This document shows positions 56,201 to 62,303 of a DNA stretch of 64,000 nucleotides, one piece after another. Position 1 is the stretch's first letter; each line of letters starts with the position of its first letter. The stretch lies in NCBI GenBank assembly GCA_946405575.1, contig CAMJHP010000004.1, forward strand, positions 26,756-90,755, in the 5' to 3' direction. The position numbers and the translations under genes were made by a program. A model generated the notes under the pieces. It did not search any database, was not told where the DNA came from, and worked only from the letters and a program-made list of their open reading frames with translations. Origin of the DNA: an uncultured Bacteroidales bacterium. Its GTDB lineage: Bacteria; Bacteroidota; Bacteroidia; Bacteroidales; F082.

Positions 56201-56836
56201 TCAGGGGTAACGGACTGGCATTGTGCATCTTTCCCAGTAACCGCTGGTACGCATAGGTTCAGATGGATTTATATGAAAGACAGTAATGGAAGTTATGGCG
56301 ACGATTGCTGCTGGATTGACGATGTTCTGTTCCCTTCAACCCATACAGTTACTCTTTTGCCAGCACTTGAATTGGACACCCAAGTCACCGATAATGAGGT
56401 TACATTGACATGGCAAGCACAAAACCCAGACGACAACTACCTCATCAGAAGAGATGGAATGCCCATTACTACCCAACACGAAACAACCTTTACAGAGCTG
56501 CTCAATTTAGGCTCCTATACATACAGCGTCACGGCCATCAGCAGCGAAGGACAACAATCCATACCTGCTTTTTCCACAGTGGAAATCAACATTCTGGGAA
56601 TTGATAGCATTGAAAACAAAATACGACTCTTTCCCAATCCAGTTCGCAACTGGTTGAACATCAATTACGAACAACCATTTAGCTATTTTTTGTCCAACGA
56701 CATTGGTCAACAAATCAAAGCAGGGAAAAGTGAAGGAGAGGCACTGATTGATTGCCGCACATTACCTCAAGGCATTTATATCTTGCAAATCGCTACAAAG
56801 AACCAAGTTTTTACAAAGAAAATCATTGTCTATTAA
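53264..56836 (+). CDS. Secreted C25 (gingipain-like) cysteine peptidase with T9SS sorting domain, paralogue 3
   Basis: A 1190-residue secreted peptidase. It has a signal peptide (MKKGLLLLFVCLTAAH, ending in LFSQ), a propeptide and a C25 domain with His445 (NHGSQTSW) and Cys478 (ACLNGQF), the same positions as in the 6.1 kb paralogue. The central part has CARDB-like domains. A jelly-roll-like domain around residues 900-1030 (FETGDFSSFPWETLG, then DDCCWIDDV) replaces the DSYGDGWNGA domain of the other two. An FN3-like module and a type A T9SS tail (LFPNPVRNWLN, ending KKIIVY) end the protein. The next gene starts 5 bp later, so they share an mRNA. Confidence 0.9.
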   Translation: MKKGLLLLFVCLTAAHLFSQEWVSVSRQIPTAPKVKLISETELTTELCFTLEGFYKEEVNTPEGLQYIITVPKMASMLEEGLPDLPLFAIPVLIDDMAAMEVFVKETKYLDFEGIEIAPSKGNLSREINPDEVPFRYGDAYYKNSFFPDIQAQLDQPYILRHFRGQNILVYPFAYNPITKTLRVYTQLTFSVRKTNEKGDNPKLSRKSNQFRISPEEDAMYQHRFVNYRKRTAKYTFIADEGEMLVICPSQYMDAMQPFVAWKNASGRPTTIVNLSDIGNNTNQIKSFILSHYNNPNENLCYVLLVGDYNDITPKAMNEGRSDIWFGQLEGNDYYPEVFVGRFSVESVADVENQVAKVIYYERDITADADWLSKGIGIGSTEGAGSGHNGGESDYQHIEYIRDTLMHYTYSEVSQHYQGVGAGTNSSMLSQNFNEGASICNYCNHGSQTSWYVGGFTNSHVNALVNDYKWPFIWSTACLNGQFDSNCFAEAWMRANNNNTGVPTGAIGGMFSWTSQPWQPPMTGQDEMVDILCEWRSTDQFHHTLGGSSLNGNMKILDLHPSDQGKTHNTWILFGDPSLMLRTNTPTNLNVTCQPEAIFLGQTELNITADADYALATLSMNGEVIACAPIVNGQGLLTFTDQINIGTASLVVTSFNKVTENKEVSIIPANGAYLSFGSFSINDENGQADYGETTGIDVTIKNIGNEDTENVQVTLSTDSPLIEITNGTAFIPSIAALEEYAITNSFEITVNEMITEGSQAEFVLTCTDGTDTWINSFRMVLHAPQLTLSEFRPIQTTYPGENGDLMVTVKNTGSSDAHNAIVQLYSSSTELIFNPINNNLGEIPAGGTATIITSFSSSPNIPNGSNYEVYYLLNATPFTFSGTQSLNIGPIKETFETGDFSSFPWETLGATPWFVDNSNANSGTYCARTGAINNSNITTLQVIVEVVNDGVFSFYIKTSTEANKDKLTFYIDNNTEGTWSGVTDWHCASFPVTAGTHRFRWIYMKDSNGSYGDDCCWIDDVLFPSTHTVTLLPALELDTQVTDNEVTLTWQAQNPDDNYLIRRDGMPITTQHETTFTELLNLGSYTYSVTAISSEGQQSIPAFSTVEINILGIDSIENKIRLFPNPVRNWLNINYEQPFSYFLSNDIGQQIKAGKSEGEALIDCRTLPQGIYILQIATKNQVFTKKIIVY

Positions 56837-56841
56837 CCAAA

Positions 56842-58140
56842 ATGGCTTACCTGAAATCCAACGAATTGTTCGGCAAGATCAACCCAGAGAAACTTTATGA
56901 ACAGATTCCACATCCTATTATTATTGCCGACCATCTGATGACCCCCGACAATATGGGAGCCCTGATTCGATTGGCTGACAACATAGGTGCCAGTGAAATT
57001 TGTTTCTTAGGGAAGGAAGACGAGCACCGTTTGGGCAAAGTGCGTCGAGCCGCGGCCTCAAGCCGCGACAATATTCGTTGGTATTTTAGTGAAGAAACTG
57101 ATTTGCACGAACTAGTGCCAAAAGGAATGCAAATTGTCGCAATTGAGACTGCCGACAATGCTACTTGTATATACGACACAGAATTACCCGAAAATGTAGC
57201 TTTCATCGTTGGCAGCGAAAGCCATGGGTTAAGTGACGAGTTGCTAAGTCAATGTGACAAGGTTGTTTATATTCCTGTACCCGGCCCCACTCGTTCTCTC
57301 AATGTGAGCCATGCCGCAGCCGTGGCTTTATTTGAATGGCAACGCCAAATGAGAGACAGAGAATTAAGAATGAAGGCAAGCAACGCTTCACGACATTCTG
57401 AATCACCTACGCTGAACGATTCGCATCTTTGCATTCAACGCCCAACATCAAAATACAAGCACATCTTTTTTGACTTGGACCGCACTTTATGGGACTTTGA
57501 TGCTGCAGCAGAAGTTGCTTTTGAGTGTCTCTATAAGAAATACAACCTTAAAAAACTTGGCATTCCCAGTGCCCATGAGTTTCATGAAGTGTATCACCCG
57601 TTGAACGAACAGCTTTGGACTCTTTACCGAGCTGATATAATCACCAAAGATTATTTAAATAGAGCCCGTTTCGTCCAACCCCTGGAGCATTATGGTATCT
57701 ACAACACTGACTTGGCTGACCATTTGAGTGAGGATTATGTCTATCTGTCGCCACGCATTGTCAGACTCGTTCCTGGGACGATGGAATTGTTGAATTATCT
57801 GAAACCGAAATACCACTTGCACCTGATTACAAATGGATTTCAAGAAGTACAACACACCAAATTAAGTGGTTCAGGATTGGAATCGTATTTTGAAACCTTG
57901 ACCGTTTCGGAGGAAGTTGGGGTGAAGAAACCCAACCCAGGAATCTTCCTATACGCCTTGCACAAAGCCCAAGCTACCGCTGAAGAAAGTCTGATGGTTG
58001 GCGATGAGATGGCTGTTGACATCGATGGTGCCAAAGCTGTTGGAATAGACCAGATTTTCTTCAACGCGAAATGCGAGAAGGTAGAAGGTAATAGGACATT
58101 TGAAGTGAAAGCCTTAAGTGAAATAATGAAAATTCTATGA
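56842..58140 (+). CDS. TrmH-family RNA 2'-O-methyltransferase fused to a YjjG-like HAD phosphatase
   Basis: A 432-residue two-domain protein. Residues about 1-175 are a SPOUT methyltransferase with motif 1 (PDNMGALIRLADNIGA), motif 2 (FIVGSESHGLSDE) and motif 3 (PVPGPTRSLNVSHAAAVAL). Residues about 200-432 are a HAD hydrolase close to the YjjG pyrimidine-nucleotidase type, with the nucleophile Asp in FFDLDRTLWDF, ITNG, VKKPNPGIF and GDEMAVDIDGA. A 25-residue polar linker (around SNASRHSESPT) joins them, with no internal start near the HAD domain, so it is a true fusion. The ATG at 56842 follows the C25 stop by 5 bp. Both domains keep their catalytic residues. Confidence 0.88.
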   Translation: MAYLKSNELFGKINPEKLYEQIPHPIIIADHLMTPDNMGALIRLADNIGASEICFLGKEDEHRLGKVRRAAASSRDNIRWYFSEETDLHELVPKGMQIVAIETADNATCIYDTELPENVAFIVGSESHGLSDELLSQCDKVVYIPVPGPTRSLNVSHAAAVALFEWQRQMRDRELRMKASNASRHSESPTLNDSHLCIQRPTSKYKHIFFDLDRTLWDFDAAAEVAFECLYKKYNLKKLGIPSAHEFHEVYHPLNEQLWTLYRADIITKDYLNRARFVQPLEHYGIYNTDLADHLSEDYVYLSPRIVRLVPGTMELLNYLKPKYHLHLITNGFQEVQHTKLSGSGLESYFETLTVSEEVGVKKPNPGIFLYALHKAQATAEESLMVGDEMAVDIDGAKAVGIDQIFFNAKCEKVEGNRTFEVKALSEIMKIL

Positions 58141-58818
58141 CTATTTCAACCTTGCCAAAACAGTCTCCTTGCCTATCATTTTGTCCCCTATCTTCACATT
58201 AATCTCGGCATCCAAAGGAAGAAATACATCCACTCGAGAGCCGAAACGAATCATACCCAACTCCTCACCTGCAACAGCTTCATCGCCAGACTGCAAATCG
58301 CAAACAATGCGGCGAGCCACAAAACCTGCAATCTGCCGCACTAGGACTTCGCGTCCTTTCTTATCCTTGAGGATGATGGTATTATGCTCATTTTCTGTGG
58401 ATGATTTCGGTTTGAAAGCCAACAGAAACTTCCCAGGATGGTACTTGTAATAAGTCACTTCGCCATCAAATGGGAAAAAATTGATATGCACATTATAAAT
58501 CGACATGAAAATGGAAATCTGACGGCGCTTTTCATGGAACCACTCATCCTCCACCACCACTTCATTAGCCGCAACCCTTCCATCAGCAGGCGAAAGAACG
58601 GCATCGTCTTCTATAGTCGTTTTTCTCCAAATCGGAACACGGAAAAAACGCACAACCAATGTAAGCACCACCAATTCAAAAACATAAAACAAATAATGCC
58701 ACGCTGTTTGTGACGGCCAAATCCAATTTAGCGCAACTATGAGCAATATAATAATGGCAGTTGCAACAATGATAGCCTTCGTTCCTTCTTCATGCAATCG
58801 CTTGTGAATTCTTTTCAT
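58141..58818 (-). CDS. psd: Phosphatidylserine decarboxylase proenzyme
   Basis: A 225-residue membrane enzyme making phosphatidylethanolamine. It is the short (PSD-A) form with two N-terminal membrane helices, SPADGRV, YNVHINFFP, and the self-cleavage site RFGSRV, where the Ser becomes the pyruvoyl group. It overlaps cdsA by 4 bp, and its stop lies just next to the convergent fusion gene. No pssA is in the window. Confidence 0.93.
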   Translation of the reverse strand: MKRIHKRLHEEGTKAIIVATAIIILLIVALNWIWPSQTAWHYLFYVFELVVLTLVVRFFRVPIWRKTTIEDDAVLSPADGRVAANEVVVEDEWFHEKRRQISIFMSIYNVHINFFPFDGEVTYYKYHPGKFLLAFKPKSSTENEHNTIILKDKKGREVLVRQIAGFVARRIVCDLQSGDEAVAGEELGMIRFGSRVDVFLPLDAEINVKIGDKMIGKETVLARLK

Positions 58819-59627
58819 AGCAGCAGCAAATAAACGAAAATAAATGGTACGCTGAACATAACAGAGTCAAAACGATCCAAAATTCCTCCATGTCCAGGAA
58901 TTAGTCTACCAGAATCCTTCACTCCAGCTTGACGCTTCAACATTGATTCGCTCAAGTCGCCCAAAGTGCCAAACACGACTGCAATGGCTGCAATACCCAC
59001 GCCTTCAGAAATAGGGAGCCAATCGGCATAATGGGCAAAAACAATCATTGCAATAATGGTGAAAATCAGTCCTCCCAGACTGCCTTCTATAGTCTTTCCC
59101 GGTGAAATTCTGTAATAAAGCTTATGTTTACCCAACAATTTTCCTGTCAGATATGCAAAAATATCATTAACCCATAAGAGACAAAAAACCAGCATAATAA
59201 GCCATTCCCCCGCCTTTGCTCCAAACAAATCGGAACGATACATAAACAACATCAACGAACACGGCAAAGATAAGAAAGCCAAAGAAGAATATACAAAACC
59301 AAGAACCTCCTTCACGCTTTTTTGCCTTGAGAACAATGCATATAGGAAAGGAAGGGGAAGAAACAACAATTCAAATGATAGCCATCGTTGAGGGATAACA
59401 TCCAACGCCACCATAGTAGCCAACACGAAGGACAAGACAGAAAACAATTCACCTAAAACAACATCTCTCTTGTCCGACATATGATACAATTTTCCCATCT
59501 CGAATGTGCCAACAACGACTATAAAAAGCATAAGCATGGCATATGACCAAGGGGAAAGAAATATGCACACGATGACAACAGCGGCAAACACAAGACCAGA
59601 AACCGTACGAACCAGCAATTCTTTCAT
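58815..59627 (-). CDS. cdsA: Phosphatidate cytidylyltransferase
   Basis: A 270-residue polytopic membrane enzyme that makes CDP-diacylglycerol, the precursor used before the Psd step. It has about eight hydrophobic helices and the C-terminal CDS signature SGRLIPGHGGILDRFDSV. The ATG at 59627 (MKELLVRTVSGLVF) is preferred to the longer frame from 59675. It forms a pair with psd. Confidence 0.93.
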   Translation of the reverse strand: MKELLVRTVSGLVFAAVVIVCIFLSPWSYAMLMLFIVVVGTFEMGKLYHMSDKRDVVLGELFSVLSFVLATMVALDVIPQRWLSFELLFLPLPFLYALFSRQKSVKEVLGFVYSSLAFLSLPCSLMLFMYRSDLFGAKAGEWLIMLVFCLLWVNDIFAYLTGKLLGKHKLYYRISPGKTIEGSLGGLIFTIIAMIVFAHYADWLPISEGVGIAAIAVVFGTLGDLSESMLKRQAGVKDSGRLIPGHGGILDRFDSVMFSVPFIFVYLLLL

Positions 59628-59719
59628 AACAATTTGAAATGAACCGTAATAACATAGAAAATAGGAACACAGCACCTATACGTATGCATAGTAACCATCA
59701 CAATTCTTGAATTTCAGCA

Positions 59720-61135
59720 TTATTCGACGATATGCACGAGACGGACTCCTCGTCCATAGGTACGGTTACTACAATCCTGTGGATTCAGGTTTGCGTCGTA
59801 AAAGTACACACCATACGCATAATTGCTATTGACAAACGAGCTCGACCAATAGTAGCCATTGTTGCCAACACTTCTGACCGAAACTCCAAAACGATAGCCC
59901 GTGGCAGGCAAGAAAACCGCCCCATGCTGTTCCAAAGTGATCCACTCAGAAGCAGTTATTGTATTGTTGATATAGTCGGCATCCTTCGTATTAGTATCAT
60001 TTAAGCTGAAATAGTTGGTACTCCAATTGTCAGGCAAAAGAATCACGCCATTTACATTGCTCACATTGGCTTTGGCAAAGCGGATGCCTGTGTCCGTAAT
60101 ACGAGTGTTGAAGATATAACCCAATTCATCTTTGGTCAGTGTGCGCCATTGATTAGGCTGGTTGCCGCCATTGGAAATGGAATTGTAGACACCCCAATCT
60201 GAGTTAGCGTATGTACCCGTCAGATTATTTGCACCAGCAGGACCATAAGATGAGCCACTCGAATTGAATGTATCCCAAGGGTGGTAACAAGTATTGCCAG
60301 GATTCCATCCACTTGTGCCCCAACCGAAAAGATCGCGGTCAACATTTTGGTCAGTGCTGTTTTGTCCGGATGTAGTGCCTAAAATATCCCACTGGTTGTC
60401 GGCAAACTTCCAATAAGGCGTGCTGGCACTGCCAATGTATTGCAGGTTACCTTGCGAGAAATATACTTGGTCGCCATCGGAATTGATGGTAAACTTGCCA
60501 TCAATGGCTCCAGCGGGGACATCGCTAATGGTAGTAAAGCTCAACTCATCACCGTAAACAAGACCGTAATCGGAAACCGCGTAGGCACGAACATAGTAAG
60601 TGGTGTTCGGGTCCAGGCCTTCAAGCGTGCTGCTGAAGCTGCCTATGCCCGTTTCCTCGGTGGTGTGGTTGCCATCGATGTCGGGGCTCGGCATCGTGCC
60701 GCAACACACGCCGCGCAGGAACACATGGGTGCCCTCGGGAAGAGTAACTATGCCACCCACAATGGCACTTGTCGCAGTGACTTCGGTCGGCATGGCCGTC
60801 GCCACGGAGGTGGAAAAGGTTTGCGCAAAGACAAGCTCGACATTCTCGGTGCGTGAGGAGTAGTACTTGTAGCCCCGTCCGGGCATAAAATGAGTGAGGC
60901 CTCCCCTCCAGCGGCCGTTCCTGTACTGGGTATTGCTCCGTTGCGCCTGGATGATGTCGCCCTCCATCGGGACGAAACCGCCCAAAGCGTCGCCAACCTG
61001 CATAGACTCAGAATTGGTGTAGCTGACCCAGTTCCAGCCGGGTTCCAAGGTAATCGTTATCTCTTGTGCTCCAAGACTCAATCCTAAAACAAGCATCGCA
61101 GCCAAGCACGTCAGTTTAAGCAATGATTTTTCCAT
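59720..61135 (-). CDS. Secreted FISUMP-type surface protein with C-type-lectin-like tail, copy 1
   Basis: A 471-residue exported protein. It has a signal peptide (MEKSLLKLTCLAAMLVLG, ending in LGAQ) and a beta domain (LEPGWNWVSYTNS to GYKYYSSR). One FN3-like module (ATSAIVGGIVTLPEGTHVFLRG, GLDPNTTYYVRAYAV) follows. The long C-terminal domain is of the Fibrobacter major paralogous (FISUMP) type, with QVYFSQGNLQYIGS, DLFGWGTSGWN, DWGVYN and VILLPDNWS. The last 45 residues (YYWSSSFVNSNYAYGVYFY to GVRLV) have the layout of the variable part of C-type-lectin-fold proteins changed by diversity-generating retroelements. The N-terminal coding half is richer in G and C than the C-terminal half. Confidence 0.78.
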   Translation of the reverse strand: MEKSLLKLTCLAAMLVLGLSLGAQEITITLEPGWNWVSYTNSESMQVGDALGGFVPMEGDIIQAQRSNTQYRNGRWRGGLTHFMPGRGYKYYSSRTENVELVFAQTFSTSVATAMPTEVTATSAIVGGIVTLPEGTHVFLRGVCCGTMPSPDIDGNHTTEETGIGSFSSTLEGLDPNTTYYVRAYAVSDYGLVYGDELSFTTISDVPAGAIDGKFTINSDGDQVYFSQGNLQYIGSASTPYWKFADNQWDILGTTSGQNSTDQNVDRDLFGWGTSGWNPGNTCYHPWDTFNSSGSSYGPAGANNLTGTYANSDWGVYNSISNGGNQPNQWRTLTKDELGYIFNTRITDTGIRFAKANVSNVNGVILLPDNWSTNYFSLNDTNTKDADYINNTITASEWITLEQHGAVFLPATGYRFGVSVRSVGNNGYYWSSSFVNSNYAYGVYFYDANLNPQDCSNRTYGRGVRLVHIVE

Positions 61136-61206
61136 TGTACATAAGATTTACAGAGTTTATTTTGAACTAAATTCCTTCAAGTTGTCACATAACAGCATTA
61201 TCGATG

Positions 61207-61214
61207 CAAAATTA
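61207..61214 (-). promoter_or_regulatory. -7 element for the first FISUMP gene
   Basis: On the minus strand this reads TAATTTTG, matching TAnnTTTG, 71 bases before the ATG at 61135. Confidence 0.55.
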
Positions 61215-61322
61215 TGAAACATTTCATTTGGGAAAAGCATTAGGGCAAAAAAAAGTTGGCATTGTGGAACGAGTTTTGTGAATTGTGAGATGCTTGACGC
61301 AATGCACGATCCAGTCCAGTTC

Positions 61323-61905
61323 ATTCGGATTTGCAATCCGAATGCATTGAATATCAGCATTTGTAATGCGAAACAAGCATCTTGTTTGTTGTGTAATCGG
61401 ATGCTTCGTCGTTCCTCCTCGCAAATCGCAGATTCGACGATGCGAAACGAGTCAATGACGCTAAGCGACGATGGCCCTAAACGTAACAAAGCTGGTAAAC
61501 GACAGCGTTTGCAGGATGCTGCTTCTCTGGATGACGCCCGTCGTTCCTCCTCGCAGTGACAAGCGACGAGGACCCTAAACGTGACAAAGCTGAAACAACA
61601 GCGTTTGCGGGATGCGGCTTCACTGGATTGTTTCGTCGTTCCTCCTCGCAATGACGCGAAGCGATGCAAACGCAAAGCGACGAAGAAGCAATGCGACGCA
61701 CATCACTGGGCTTCGTCCCCACTCCCGCTTCGCGTCATTGCGAGGCACGAAGCAATCCAGAAATTAAGTGCTTGACCGATTCCTTGGTTTACTTCCGCCA
61801 CATAGGTTCGTAGCATGCTTTGTACCTCCTCGAAGTGACATATTTCGGCTTCACTGGATTGCTTCGTCGTTCCTCCTCGCAATGACGCGAAGCGAAGCGG
61901 CGCAA
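61323..61905. repeat. Cluster of dispersed repeats (CCTCCTCGCAATGACG family), a tandem duplication and a perfect hairpin
   Basis: A perfect 10-bp hairpin, CATTCGGATT-tgc-AATCCGAATG (61323-61345), is followed by at least five copies, in both orientations, of an element with core TCGTTCCTCCTCGCAATGACG (near 61405, 61545, 61635, 61735 inverted, 61868). A unit beginning CCCTAAACGT is repeated after 98 bp (61475 and 61573). Translated, these give frames with words like SLRGGTTKQSS, which are artefacts. The copies lie between two paralogous surface genes and could promote recombination. No protein gene is supported in 61136-61990. Confidence 0.75.
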
Positions 61906-61993
61906 AGCGGCTGAAAAGACGGCACAAAAACAATGGAGACACGCCCAAATAGCATGTCTCCACAAAACTAACGCCATTGACTTAGGTTCACTG

Positions 61994-62191
61994 TCAGCAG
62001 AGAGCACCCCACTCACCACCTTTCAACATGCGATGCGTGACCTTAAGTTCAGCGAAATAGCGAACACAAAGCCACGCGCTCCACTCGTATGCCCTATAAA
62101 AAGTGCCTTCGGGGAAAAGATGGATAACGCCGAATGTATGGGGATTGTCCCTATTCAGTTCAATTTCAAATACGTCTTTTAATTGTGCCAT
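61994..62191 (-). pseudogene. MutS domain I-like fragment (DGR-accessory-like), shortened
   Basis: A 65-residue frame with IHLFPEGTFYRAYEWSAWLC, then YFAELKVTHRMLKGG, then an early stop. The FxEGxFYRAYExSA pattern is like MutS domain I (the FRMGDFYELF region). It matches small MutS-like proteins known as accessory genes of some Bacteroidota diversity-generating retroelements (recalled, not searched). The usual continuation after THR.LK is missing, so it is probably truncated where the repeat cluster begins. It lies 112 bp downstream of the second FISUMP gene on the same strand. Confidence 0.5.
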
Positions 62192-62210
62192 TTTTCAATG
62201 TGTTTTCGTC

Positions 62211-62298
62211 TTGCTGTCAGCAGCGGGTGGCCACGGTGCCCTGGGGGGGGCACCCCACCCGCCGCCGACAGCAAGCCCACGGCGGTGGGTGGGGCACC
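62211..62298 (-). other. Two mutually exclusive GC-rich hairpins downstream of the FISUMP gene
   Basis: Arm 62211-62230 (TTGCTGTC start) pairs with 62255-62274 (18 of 20 bases), and an inner GGTGCC/GGCACC pair (62235-40, 62249-54) extends the stem. The same central segment (62249-62266) can instead pair with 62281-62298, where 17 of 18 positions pair on the minus-strand RNA when G-U is allowed. It lies 6-93 bp after the stop codon of the gene ending at 62304. It could be an attenuator-like switch, a very strong structure without a T-run, or the stem-loop that marks DGR target sites. Confidence 0.6.
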
Positions 62299-62303
62299 AG
62301 AAA

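Noticed and set aside
61157..62019. Several short frames with words such as SLRGGTTKQSS and RHCEEERR, on both strands
   Set aside because: They are translations of the dispersed repeat copies in different frames and have no start context or conserved domain; treated as repeat DNA.
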